Positions 20,777-29,494 of a stretch of DNA of 64,000 bases are shown piece by piece (within the stretch, counting starts at the first letter, position 1; each line of letters starts with the position of its first letter). The DNA lies in NCBI GenBank assembly GCA_008123405.1, contig VSSA01000004.1, positions 248,001 through 312,000 of the forward strand, read 5' to 3'. Position numbers and translations under genes: made by a program. Origin of the DNA: Nocardioides sp. BGMRC 2183. GTDB lineage: Bacteria > Actinomycetota > Actinomycetes > Propionibacteriales > Nocardioidaceae. Under the pieces are notes generated by a model, which saw nothing but the letters and a program-made list of their open reading frames with translations, was not told the origin of the DNA and did no database searches.

Positions 20777-22449
20777 TCGAGCTGCGCCGGATCGGCTTCA
20801 GCTACAGCGATGGCGCGACCCCCGTGTTGCGCGACGTCGACCTGAGCGTCGAGGACGGCGAGCTGATGCTGCTGGCCGGGCCCACCGGAGTGGGGAAGTC
20901 GACGTTGCTCGGCGTGATCGCCGGCCTGGTCCCCACGTTCACCGGTGGCACACTCACCGGCGACGTGCTCCTCGACGGGTCGAGCATCATCGATCTCCCG
21001 GCCCGCGAACGCGCTCAGTCGATCGGGTTCGTGGGCCAGAACCCCGGCGCCTGGTTCGTGACGGACACGGTCGAGGAGGAGCTCGCCTTCGGGATGGAGC
21101 AGCTCGGGGTGGCTCCGGCGACGATGCGCCGCCGCGTGGAGGAGACACTGGACCTGCTCGGCATCGCGGACCTGCGCGACCGCGACCTGCGCACCCTCTC
21201 CGGTGGTCAGCAGCAGCGGGTCGGCATCGGTGCGGTGCTCACCACCCACCCACGTCTGCTGGTGCTCGACGAGCCCACCTCCGCGCTGGACCCGACCGCA
21301 GCCGAGGACGTCCTCGCCACGCTGACCCGGCTGGTGCACGACCTGGGCGTGGCGGTCGTCCTTGCCGAGCACCGGTTGGAGCGGGTGGTGCCGTTCGCGG
21401 ACCGGATGTGCGTGCTCGGCGCCGACCCGGCAGCGCCAGGCGGGGTGCGGGTCGGTGAGCCCGCCGACCTGCTCCTCACCTCACCGGTCGCACCGCCGCT
21501 GGTGGAGCTGGGGCGCGCGGCCGGCTGGAATCCGCTCCCGCTGACCGTGCGCGACGCGCGTCGCCGTGCCCGACCGCTGCTCGACACGCTCGGGCCGCCG
21601 CCACCCCGGGAGGCGCCGGAGCAGGTGAATCGGGTGCCTGCCGTGGTGGCGGAGCGGGTCGGCGTGGTCCGCGACTCCGCAGCCGTGCTCACCGGCGTCG
21701 ACCTCACCCTGAGTCCCGGCACGGTCACCGCGTTGATGGGACGCAACGGAGCGGGGAAGTCCACCCTGATGTGGGCCATCCAGGGTCGGCTCGGCGCCAG
21801 CAGCGGCCGGCTCCGCGTGGACGGAGGAGATCCGCACCAGGCGCGGCCGGACGAGCGCCGTACCCGGGTCGGGTTGGTCCCGCAGAACCCGGCCGACCTG
21901 CTCTACCTGGAGTCGGTGCGTGAGGAGTGTGCCGCGGCCGACGCCGACGCCGCCCACGCCCGTGGCGTCCCGGTGGAGGGGGAGTGCGCCGCCCTGCTGG
22001 AGCGGCTGGTGCCCGACATCGATCCGTCGACCCATCCGCGCGACCTGTCCGAGGGCCAACGTCTGGCTCTGGCGGTGGCGATCGTGTTGACCGCGCGCCC
22101 CGGCATCCTGCTGCTCGACGAGCCGACCCGTGGACTGGACTACACCGCGAAGCACGCGCTGGCGCGGATGCTGCGCGACCTGGCCGCCGGCGCGGACCGT
22201 CCGGACGCACCCGCCCGCGCGGTCCTGGTCGCCACCCATGACGTCGAGTTCGTGGCGGGCGTGGCGGACGCGATGCTGGTGCTCGCCGACGGCGAGATCG
22301 TCTCCTCGGGTCCGGTCGATCAGGTGATCGCCGAGTCCCCGGCCTTCGCGCCCCAGGTGAGCAAGGTCCTCGGCACCGGATGGCTGCACGTCGACGAGGT
22401 CACCGCGCGACTGCGCGACCGACTCGGCGGCGAAGGCGGCACCCAGTGA
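20773..22449 (+). CDS. ECF transporter double ATPase (fused EcfA-EcfA')
   Basis: 558 residues with two complete ABC ATPase domains. Domain 1: Walker A GPTGVGKST (about 36), Q-loop VGQNPG, signature LSGGQQQR, Walker B LLVLDEPTSALD. Domain 2: Walker A GRNGAGKST (about 323), signature LSEGQRLALA, Walker B ILLLDEPTRGLD. It powers the T/S membrane complex. Single-chain EcfAA' proteins are known in dedicated ECF systems. GTG start overlaps ecfT; GTGA overlap with the S gene downstream. Confidence 0.92.
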   Translation: MIELRRIGFSYSDGATPVLRDVDLSVEDGELMLLAGPTGVGKSTLLGVIAGLVPTFTGGTLTGDVLLDGSSIIDLPARERAQSIGFVGQNPGAWFVTDTVEEELAFGMEQLGVAPATMRRRVEETLDLLGIADLRDRDLRTLSGGQQQRVGIGAVLTTHPRLLVLDEPTSALDPTAAEDVLATLTRLVHDLGVAVVLAEHRLERVVPFADRMCVLGADPAAPGGVRVGEPADLLLTSPVAPPLVELGRAAGWNPLPLTVRDARRRARPLLDTLGPPPPREAPEQVNRVPAVVAERVGVVRDSAAVLTGVDLTLSPGTVTALMGRNGAGKSTLMWAIQGRLGASSGRLRVDGGDPHQARPDERRTRVGLVPQNPADLLYLESVREECAAADADAAHARGVPVEGECAALLERLVPDIDPSTHPRDLSEGQRLALAVAIVLTARPGILLLDEPTRGLDYTAKHALARMLRDLAAGADRPDAPARAVLVATHDVEFVAGVADAMLVLADGEIVSSGPVDQVIAESPAFAPQVSKVLGTGWLHVDEVTARLRDRLGGEGGTQ

Positions 22450-23264
22450 GGCGCCCGGCGGTCCTCGCCGCAGTCCCGCTGCGACCCCGTTCGGTCGCGG
22501 TGCTCGCCCTCGCCTCGGTGGTCGGCGTGATCATGCTCTTCTGGCCGTTGGTGCTCCGGGTCGATCCCGGGGCGACGGAGCGCGTCGATCCGCCGTTCCT
22601 CTTCCTCGTCCTGCTGCCGCTGATCCTGGTGGTGGTGCTGGCCGAGGTCAGCGAGGGTGGCATGGATGCCCGGGTACTGGCGGTGCTCGGGGTGCTGACC
22701 GCGGTCAACGCGGTGCTCCGGGCGCTCAGCGCCGGCACCGCCGGCGTCGAATTGGTCTTCTTCCTGCTGGTGCTGGGCGGGCGCGTCTTCGGCCCTGGCT
22801 TCGGCTACGTGCTCGGGTGCACCTCGCTGTTCGCCTCCGCGCTGCTGACGGCCGGCGTCGGCTCGTGGCTGCCGTTCCAGATGCTGGTCGCGGCCTGGGT
22901 CGGGATGGGCGCCGGACTGCTGCCGCGACGGATCACCGGTCGCGCCGAGCTCGCCATGCTCGTCGGGTACGGCGTCCTCGCCTGCTACGCCTACGGATTG
23001 CTGATGAACATGTGGGGCTGGCCGTTCATCGCGGGCATCCAGGTGCCGGGCCAGGACAGCTCCGAGCTGGCCTATGTCCCCGGAGCCCCGGCGGCCGAGA
23101 ACCTGCACCGCTTCCTGATCTACACCCTGCTCACCTCCACCGGCGGCTGGGACACCGCCCGGGCGCTGACCACAGCGTTGGCGATCGCGCTGCTCGGCCC
23201 GGCAGTGCTCAGCACGCTGCGTCGTGCGGCCCGGACCGCTCGCGTGGTCCGCACCGACACCTGA
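22446..23264 (+). CDS. ECF transporter substrate-binding S component, predicted for cobalamin
   Basis: 272 residues with about six to eight hydrophobic helices, e.g. SVAVLALASVVGVIMLFWP, FLFLVLLPLILVVVLAEV, FFLLVLGGRVFGPGFGYVLG and the S-component-like VAAWVGMGAGLLPRRI. It lacks an obvious biotin (BioY) or thiamine (ThiT) signature. The substrate is inferred from the B12 riboswitch heading the operon; riboswitch-coupled S components normally carry the cognate vitamin or a precursor. Last gene of the unit. The stop is 30 bases before the MITE-like element. Confidence 0.82.
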   Translation: MRRPAVLAAVPLRPRSVAVLALASVVGVIMLFWPLVLRVDPGATERVDPPFLFLVLLPLILVVVLAEVSEGGMDARVLAVLGVLTAVNAVLRALSAGTAGVELVFFLLVLGGRVFGPGFGYVLGCTSLFASALLTAGVGSWLPFQMLVAAWVGMGAGLLPRRITGRAELAMLVGYGVLACYAYGLLMNMWGWPFIAGIQVPGQDSSELAYVPGAPAAENLHRFLIYTLLTSTGGWDTARALTTALAIALLGPAVLSTLRRAARTARVVRTDT

Positions 23265-23293
23265 GCGCCCCCGGCCGCCCAGCCTTATCCACG

Positions 23294-23479
23294 GATCGAG
23301 GCTCAGAACGTGTTGGGGAAGTCAGGGCCGTAGCGAGCGTCGCATCCACGGGTGGGGATGCAAGGCGGCGGAGGGAGGCGATGTGGTGCATCGTTGACCG
23401 ATCGCCAACGCAGCAGGCCCGCTCGTGGGGCGGCGCGTAGTAGGTCATGACTTTCCCAACACGTTCTCAGGGCTCGATC
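23294..23479. mobile_element. MITE-like element with 20-bp terminal inverted repeats
   Basis: Bases 23305-23324 (AGAACGTGTTGGGGAAGTCA) recur inverted at 23448-23467 with one G-T difference; outside them GATCGAG (23294-23300) and CTCGATC (23473-23479) also match inverted. The internal 123 bases encode nothing I can support. The right end runs into the stop codon of the sugar-dehydrogenase gene. Size, long matching ends and no transposase suggest a miniature non-autonomous element; a long-loop RNA structure between convergent genes is the alternative. Confidence 0.5.
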
Positions 23480-24624
23480 AGCAGGATCCGGTCGTCCTCG
23501 TCGCCGGGGCGGCCGCGCCCGTCGGTGTTGCTGGTGGTCAGCCACAGCCGCCCGTCCGGCGCCAACGCCACCGAGCGCAGCCGGCCGTACTCGCCGGACC
23601 GCTCCCCGACGAAGTACGACGTCGGGTCGCTGGCCACACCACCGGCCACCTTGATCCGCCACAACCGCTCGCCGCGCAGCGCCGCCATCCACAGGTAACC
23701 ACCGACGAAGGCGATGCCCGAGGGGGAGGCGACCGCCGGCCGCCAGGCCAGGGCCGGACGCTGGAACGACGGCGGCCCGGCGTCACCCTCGACCACCGGC
23801 CAGCCGTAGTTGGCCCCCGGCACGATCCGGTTGAGCTCGTCGGCCACGTCGTCGCCGAACTCCGAGGCCCACAACTGGCCCTCGCCGTCGAACGCGAGAC
23901 CCTGCACGTTGCGGTGGCCCCAGGACCACACGGGCGTGCCGAGCGGGTTGTCCGGTGCCGGGGCACCGTCGGTGGTGATCCGCAGGATCTTGCCGGCCAG
24001 GGAGGCCCGGTCCTGCGCGAGGTCGGCGTCACCGGTCTCGCCGGTGGCGACGTAGAGGTGGCCGTCGGGGCCGAACTCCAGGCGCCCGCCGTCGTGCAGG
24101 GCGCCCGCCGGGATGCCGGTGAGCACCGGCTTCGGCGCGCCGAGCCCCTCCTCGGTGAGTCTCACCCGCACCACCCGGTTGTCGGTGCGGGTGGTCAGGT
24201 ACAGGTAGAGCTGCCGGTCGGTGCTGAAGGTCGGGGAGACCGCCACCCCGAGCAGGCCTCCCTCCCCGCGGGCCACCACGTCGGGGATCTCGCCCAGGTC
24301 GGTCACCTGGGCCTCCACGTCCGACCCAGGCTCGGGTGGTGTCACCAGCAGCACCGAGCCGGTGTCGCGCTCGGTGACCACAGCCCGTCCGTCGGGCAGG
24401 AAGTCCAGGCCCCACGGTGTGTCCAGCCCGGTCGCGATCGTGCCGACCACGTCGGGGACGCCGTCGAAGGTGAACATCCCCGGGGTGCCGCCCTCCCCGG
24501 ACGGCGCAGCGGTCAGTTCCTCGTTGACCGTCACGGTGCTCTCGTTGCCGCCCTGGCTGCAGCCGGTCGCCAGCACGCACAGCGTGAGCAGCAGCGCGGC
24601 CTTGCCGCGCGTGGGTAGGCGCAT
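23467..24624 (-). CDS. PQQ-dependent sugar dehydrogenase-type lipoprotein (GSDH family)
   Basis: 385 residues. Lipoprotein signal with lipobox LATGC (Cys22), then a six-bladed propeller of the glucose/sorbosone dehydrogenase family: GLDTPWGLDFLPDG, VARGEGGLLGVAVSP, LHDGGRLEFGPDGHLYVATG, GHRNVQGLAFD, ANYGWPVVEG. The family oxidises aldoses using PQQ, but many actinobacterial members have no known substrate, and no PQQ synthesis genes are in the window. The ATG follows GGGGAGGTG in the end of the upstream hydrolase gene (3-base gap), so both are co-transcribed. The stop lies in the MITE-like repeat. Confidence 0.85.
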   Translation of the reverse strand: MRLPTRGKAALLLTLCVLATGCSQGGNESTVTVNEELTAAPSGEGGTPGMFTFDGVPDVVGTIATGLDTPWGLDFLPDGRAVVTERDTGSVLLVTPPEPGSDVEAQVTDLGEIPDVVARGEGGLLGVAVSPTFSTDRQLYLYLTTRTDNRVVRVRLTEEGLGAPKPVLTGIPAGALHDGGRLEFGPDGHLYVATGETGDADLAQDRASLAGKILRITTDGAPAPDNPLGTPVWSWGHRNVQGLAFDGEGQLWASEFGDDVADELNRIVPGANYGWPVVEGDAGPPSFQRPALAWRPAVASPSGIAFVGGYLWMAALRGERLWRIKVAGGVASDPTSYFVGERSGEYGRLRSVALAPDGRLWLTTSNTDGRGRPGDEDDRILLIEP

Positions 24625-24627
24625 CGC

Positions 24628-25536
24628 TCAGCACCTCCCCAGGAAGTCCAGCAGCAGGTCGTGCACCTCGTCGGGGCGCTCGAGCTGGAGGAAGTGGCTG
24701 CCGCGGAGCTCGACGTAATCCGCATCGGGCATCCGCGCCGCCGCGGTCGCCATGTCCCGGGCACCGGCCAGGACGTCGTACCGGGCCGCGACGAAGCGGG
24801 CGGGGACGGCGAGCGAGCTGAGTGAGACCCGTGCATGCCGTGACGTGCTCAACGCCAGGTGGGCGTACCAGCCGACCGGGGTGGTGAGGAACTCGGTGAT
24901 CCCGTGGGCAGCCGCGTCCCGCTCCACCGGCCCGAGCATGAAGCCGGTCCGCCCGAGGAGGTCGATCGTCCGAGGACCGACCGGCAGCCGTTGCGTCAGC
25001 GGGGTCAGCGCCCAGCCGAGGTACTTGCCGGCCCGGCAGGCGTTGACCGTCAGCGCCCGTGCCAACGGCCGCGGCAGCCGCAGCGGAGCAAGCATGGTGG
25101 CGAAGGTGTCGCCGGGGACGCCGCACATTGCGAAGAGGCCCCGGACGCGCTCAGGGTGGCGCGCGGCCAGCTCGAACATGGTGTTCACGCCCATCGACCA
25201 ACCCATCAGCACCGCACGTTCGATGCCGAAGTGGTCCATCACCGACAGCCCGTCCTCGACGAAGTGCTCGATGTGCACGTGTCGCGGATCGCGTGGCCGT
25301 TCGGACCCACCCACACCGCGGTGGTTCCACGACACCACCCGCACGCCGCAGCCCGGGTCGAGCAGCCGGGGCCAAAGGTAGTGGTTGGTCCCCAGCCCGT
25401 TGCAGAGCACCACGGTGGGGCCCTCGATCACTCCGTCGGGGTCGTTGGTCCATGCCCGGACGGTGGTGCCGTCGTCGGAGAGGATGTCGTGGAAGGTGAC
25501 CGCGGCGGCCGGCGCTTCGCGGGCGGGGAGCAGCAT
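24628..25536 (-). CDS. Alpha/beta-fold hydrolase
   Basis: 302 residues, serine-hydrolase fold: oxyanion region VVLCNGLGTNHYLWPRL, nucleophile elbow GWSMGV, and C-terminal catalytic histidine in RGSHFLQLERPDEV. Cytosolic (no signal). Substrate unknown. I start at the ATG at 25536 (MLLPAREAP); further upstream in-frame codons run back over the divergent promoter. A CAGAAT hexamer lies 7 bases before it, a weak leaderless signal. Followed after 3 bases by the sugar dehydrogenase lipoprotein. Confidence 0.82.
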   Translation of the reverse strand: MLLPAREAPAAAVTFHDILSDDGTTVRAWTNDPDGVIEGPTVVLCNGLGTNHYLWPRLLDPGCGVRVVSWNHRGVGGSERPRDPRHVHIEHFVEDGLSVMDHFGIERAVLMGWSMGVNTMFELAARHPERVRGLFAMCGVPGDTFATMLAPLRLPRPLARALTVNACRAGKYLGWALTPLTQRLPVGPRTIDLLGRTGFMLGPVERDAAAHGITEFLTTPVGWYAHLALSTSRHARVSLSSLAVPARFVAARYDVLAGARDMATAAARMPDADYVELRGSHFLQLERPDEVHDLLLDFLGRC

Positions 25537-25631
25537 GGCGCCGATTCTGCCGGAGCCGAGGCGACAGCGGCTCGCCGACACCGGGCACGACACCCCGGCG
25601 GGTGGAGGGTGATCCGCGGGACGCGGATCGG

Positions 25632-25662
25632 TAGGGTGCCGCGCATGGGGCACCCGTCGTGA
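25632..25662 (+). promoter_or_regulatory. Leaderless-type promoter plus 5-codon leader ORF (MGHPS)
   Basis: TAGGGT (25632-25637) lies 7 bases before ATG 25645, which opens a 5-codon frame (M-G-H-P-S) whose TGA (25660-25662) overlaps the GTG (25659) of the ABC permease gene. The permease start lacks a convincing Shine-Dalgarno, so ribosomes may enter on the mini-ORF and restart on the permease. Confidence 0.45.
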
Positions 25663-28646
25663 GCACACGGTGGGGGCCGACGATCCGCGGGCTGCGCTAC
25701 CGGCGCGGGCAGACCGTGGTCATGATGGTGGTGATCGCCACCCTGGCCGCCATCGCCGGGGCAGCGCCCTGGTATGCCCGGATGACCCGCGACCAGACCA
25801 CGGTGCAGGCCTTCGACCTCGGTGCTCCGGCGTCGACGCTACGCATCGACTCCTCCGGTCCCGCGGTGCCCGACGAGCTGGTGCCGGACGACCCGATGAT
25901 CGTGGACCCGGTGCCGAGCCGCGATGCCACGGTGACCTGGGCCCCGCCGGACATCGCCAAGCCCGGCGAGGGGATGCTGCTCAGCCGCGCCGGGGTCTGT
26001 GACCACCTGCGCTTCGTCGAGGGGGCCTGCCCGACCGAGCCGGGTCAGATCGCGGTCTCGACCGCCGACCAGGAGCTGTGGGGTCTGCAGGTCGACAGCA
26101 CGGTGCCCTTCAGCGCGTCGGGCGGCGGCGCCGAGGGATCGCTGAGGATCGTCGGCGTCTACGAGGTGGTCGACGGCGACGACCCGTACTGGTACGACCT
26201 CGTGCCCGACGGCCACTCGGGCTGGCGCGACCTGGAGATCCCGGTCGCCGACCGGTTCATCATCGACCCGGCCACGTGGCAGCTCTACCCCGACATCGAT
26301 GGACAGAGCCACCTCGACCTCCGTGTCGACGCCCAACAGGTCGACTCCGACGACCTGCCCCACCTGCAAACGTTGTACGACGACCTCGACGCCGCTGTCG
26401 CCGCGACCGGGGAGGAGACGCTGACCAGCGCGATCCCCGACACCATCGACGAGCTCGAGCACGGGTTCGACGTTGCCGGTCGCGGCATCGCCCTCACTGT
26501 CGGCCAGCTCGCCGCGGTCGGGCTGGTCTGCCTGGTGCTCGCGGCGCTGCTCGGCGTACGGGCGGTGCGTCGCGACCTCGGACTGCAGCGACTGCGGGGC
26601 AGCTCCCCGGGCCGCCTCGCCCGGACATCCGCGCTGGAGTGGCTCGTCGTCGCCCTGCCCAGCACGGTGCTGGGCTTCGTCGGCGCCATCGGGTTCGCCA
26701 TCGCTGTCCGCGCCGCCTGGCTGGACCAGGCGCGAGTGCTGTGGCCGCCGTGGACCTCGGTGGCGGCCGCGGCGATCGTCCCGATCGTGGGCAGCCTGCT
26801 CGTCGCCTTCCTCACCCGACGCGTGGCTCGTGCTCCGATCCCGAGCCTGTTGCGGTCCACCGAGTCGCGGGCAGCGGCCGGCCGCGTCGGACTGCTGGTG
26901 CTCGACGTGATCCTGCTGGCCGTCGTCGGCTGCTCGATCCTGGTCGCACTGACCTCGACCGAGTCCTCGCCCCTCGTGCTGCTGGCGCCGGCGCTGCTCG
27001 CCGTGGGCGGTGGCGTGCTGGTGTGCCGGCTGCTGGTGCTGCTCATCGGCAGGCTCGGCCCGCGCTGGCTGGTCCGCCGTCCCGCCCTCGGCCTGGGCTG
27101 GCTCGAGATCGCCCGTGGGGACGGACTGCGCGCGATGGTGGTCGTCTCGGCGGTGGCCACCGCGCTGCTCGTGCTCACCACGCAGGCAGCCCTGATCGGC
27201 GACCACAACCGGGACCACCGGGCCGACGTCGAGACCGGCGCCGCCACCGTCTACCGCACCACGACCGACGCCGGTCAGGTGCAGCGCGCGCTCGACGAGA
27301 TCGACCCGGAGCGCCAACGGGCCACCGCGGTGGCCACCGTCGGCCGCTCAGGCGACAGCTACCGCATGCTCTACGTCGAGCCTGAGGCCTTCCGGCGTAT
27401 CGCCTACGGCGCCGCCGAGGCCGCCGATGCCGGACAGTGGGCGGCGATCACCGCACCAGCGGGGCGGGCGACCACCCTCACCGGCGACCGGTTGCGGGTC
27501 CGCCTCACCGGGAAGGTCGACGCGCGGACGCCGATGGGCGTGCGGGCCACCCTGCTCGACGCGTCGGGAGAGGCTCAGTCGCTGACGGTCGGACAGGTGC
27601 GTCCCGGCGTGTCGGGCAGCCAGGTGCTGGAGACCGGCATGGACTGTGCAGAGGGCTGCCGGCTGCTGTCGATCCAGTTCGATCCCGAGGGTGAGACCGG
27701 CTTCCAGGGCTCGCTCGCGGTCGACACCGCTGCCAACGGATCCTGGGCGCCGGTCGAGCTCGACCCGGACGGTTGGCGCCCGATCGGCGTCGACTACGAC
27801 GGCTACCGGCTCGACGTCGCCGCCGGTCAACCGGCCGGAGCGCTCGACCTCGACCTGGCCACCGGTGGGCTCTCCCTCGCCCTGCAGTCCACCTACCTGG
27901 CAGGCGACCTGCCGGTGCTCGTCTCGGAGCGGATGGAGGTCACCGTGGAGGACGGCCACGAGGTCCACACCCCCGGCACGGCGCTGCTCCCCGTCCAGGT
28001 GCAGGGGAGCCTGCACGACGCGACCCCGCGACTCCTGGAGGACGCGATGGTGAGCGATCTGTCGGCCACCACGCGGTACGGCGACGCGCGCACCGACTCG
28101 ACCTCCGAAGTGTCGCTGTGGTTCGCCGAGGGCGCGGACGATGACGCGTTCATCGAGGAGCTGGACATCCTCGGTGTGCAGCTGATCGAGGTGGGCGACG
28201 CCGCCGAGGCGCGCACGGCGTACGCGAACTCCTCCGAGGCGCTCGCCAGCCGGTTGAACCCGATCGCGGCGGTGCTCGTGGCGCTGCTGGCCGCCGGAGC
28301 CCTCGGGCTCACCCTGGCCGGTGGCTGGCGCCGCCGCCGCGACGACGTACGGGCTCTCGACCTCGCAGGCGTGCCGCGACGCGTGTGGGTGCGCGCCACC
28401 AGGGTCGCGCACCTCGTGCCCGTGGTCACCGGCGTGGTCGTCGGCGCGGTCGCAGGAGCGATCGGGACCTCGATCGCCGTGCAACGGGTGCCGATCTTCG
28501 CCACCGCGGAACCAGCGATCCACCTGCAGCTGGACCTGCAGCAGGCAGCGCTCGGCGTCGCGGTCGCGGCAGCGCTGGTGGTGCTGCTGTGCGTGGCGGT
28601 GGCCGCATGGCGATCGATCACCTCCGGCCGGAGGTGGGAGCGGTGA
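25659..28646 (+). CDS. FtsX-type ABC exporter permease, two FtsX domains in one chain
   Basis: 995 residues. An N-terminal helix (about 18-40) is followed by an extracytoplasmic region (about 45-270), a first FtsX core of several helices (about 275-500, including VGQLAAVGLVCLVLAALLG and ALEWLVVALPSTVLGFVGAI), a second large external domain (about 510-865), and a second FtsX core at the end (LNPIAAVLVALLAAGALGL to VAAALVVLLCVAVAAW). Such type VII exporters mostly do mechanical work or extrude lipids, peptides or antibiotics rather than classical transport. Both ATPases follow with a GTGA overlap and a 17-base overlap. Substrate unknown. Confidence 0.85.
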   Translation: MSTRWGPTIRGLRYRRGQTVVMMVVIATLAAIAGAAPWYARMTRDQTTVQAFDLGAPASTLRIDSSGPAVPDELVPDDPMIVDPVPSRDATVTWAPPDIAKPGEGMLLSRAGVCDHLRFVEGACPTEPGQIAVSTADQELWGLQVDSTVPFSASGGGAEGSLRIVGVYEVVDGDDPYWYDLVPDGHSGWRDLEIPVADRFIIDPATWQLYPDIDGQSHLDLRVDAQQVDSDDLPHLQTLYDDLDAAVAATGEETLTSAIPDTIDELEHGFDVAGRGIALTVGQLAAVGLVCLVLAALLGVRAVRRDLGLQRLRGSSPGRLARTSALEWLVVALPSTVLGFVGAIGFAIAVRAAWLDQARVLWPPWTSVAAAAIVPIVGSLLVAFLTRRVARAPIPSLLRSTESRAAAGRVGLLVLDVILLAVVGCSILVALTSTESSPLVLLAPALLAVGGGVLVCRLLVLLIGRLGPRWLVRRPALGLGWLEIARGDGLRAMVVVSAVATALLVLTTQAALIGDHNRDHRADVETGAATVYRTTTDAGQVQRALDEIDPERQRATAVATVGRSGDSYRMLYVEPEAFRRIAYGAAEAADAGQWAAITAPAGRATTLTGDRLRVRLTGKVDARTPMGVRATLLDASGEAQSLTVGQVRPGVSGSQVLETGMDCAEGCRLLSIQFDPEGETGFQGSLAVDTAANGSWAPVELDPDGWRPIGVDYDGYRLDVAAGQPAGALDLDLATGGLSLALQSTYLAGDLPVLVSERMEVTVEDGHEVHTPGTALLPVQVQGSLHDATPRLLEDAMVSDLSATTRYGDARTDSTSEVSLWFAEGADDDAFIEELDILGVQLIEVGDAAEARTAYANSSEALASRLNPIAAVLVALLAAGALGLTLAGGWRRRRDDVRALDLAGVPRRVWVRATRVAHLVPVVTGVVVGAVAGAIGTSIAVQRVPIFATAEPAIHLQLDLQQAALGVAVAAALVVLLCVAVAAWRSITSGRRWER

Positions 28647-29494
28647 GGGACACGACGATCGAGCAAGCCGGCGTCGCGGTCGCGGCGCACGCCGTGGTCC
28701 ACATCTACCGCACCGAGGGCCACGACGTCGCTGCGCTCTCCGGGGTGACGCTGACGGTGTCACCCGGTGAGGTGGCGGCGCTGCTGGGTCCCTCCGGCTC
28801 GGGCAAGTCGACCCTCCTGCAGCTGTGCGCCGGGTTGCTCCGCCCTGCGGCCGGGCGACTCACCGTCGGCGGGGACGACCTCGCAAGGCTGTCGCCGACC
28901 GAGCTCGACGAGTTCCGCCGCGTCACGCTCGGCATGGTGTTGCAGGGTGCCGACACCAACGTCGTGCCCTACCTGAATTGTGCGGACAACGTGCGCCTGG
29001 CCCGACCCGGGCTGAGCGCCACCCAGGTCTCCGACGCCCTCGCCCTGGTCGGTCTCCCCGGGTACGACGACCGCGAGGTCACCCCGCTCAGCCCCGGTGA
29101 CCTGCAGCTGCTGGCCCTGGCCGGAGCTGTCGCGCACCGGCCGCGGCTACTGCTCGCCGACGAGCCGACCAGCAAACTCGACCACGCCTCGCGGGACATC
29201 GTGATGGAGGCGATCTTCCGGATCAACGCCGAGCTCGGCACCACTGTGCTGCTCGTGACCCATGACCCGGTGGTCGCCGCACGCATGCCGCGCACGGTGA
29301 CGATCCGTGACGGCCGGATCGGCGCGGAGGGCCGGTCGGGTGAGGAGTTCGCCGTCATCAGCGCAGACGGCTCACTGCCGCTGCCGCCCGACGTACTGGC
29401 CGACCTGCCCCCGGGCACCTTGCTGCGGGTGCTGCCTGAACCCGACGGACTTCGACTCGTCCGAGCGGAGGACGATGATGCTGCGACTGACTGA
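28643..29494 (+). CDS. ABC exporter ATPase 1 (canonical Walker B, degenerate signature)
   Basis: 283 residues, LolD/FtsE-like. Walker A GPSGSGKST (about 50), Walker B LLLADEPTSKLD, H-loop VTHD. The signature is LSPGDLQLL instead of LSGGQ, so the ATP site to which this signature contributes should be weak. A C-terminal extension of about 60 residues follows the H-loop. GTG 28643 overlaps the permease TGA and has a purine-rich GAGGTGGGAG upstream; ATG 28607 is a less likely earlier start. Confidence 0.86.
   Translation: MRDTTIEQAGVAVAAHAVVHIYRTEGHDVAALSGVTLTVSPGEVAALLGPSGSGKSTLLQLCAGLLRPAAGRLTVGGDDLARLSPTELDEFRRVTLGMVLQGADTNVVPYLNCADNVRLARPGLSATQVSDALALVGLPGYDDREVTPLSPGDLQLLALAGAVAHRPRLLLADEPTSKLDHASRDIVMEAIFRINAELGTTVLLVTHDPVVAARMPRTVTIRDGRIGAEGRSGEEFAVISADGSLPLPPDVLADLPPGTLLRVLPEPDGLRLVRAEDDDAATD

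Noticed and set aside
23303-23447. Transposase remnant inside the inverted-repeat element
   Set aside because: Open frames there lack any transposase-like motif; the interior is only 123 bases.
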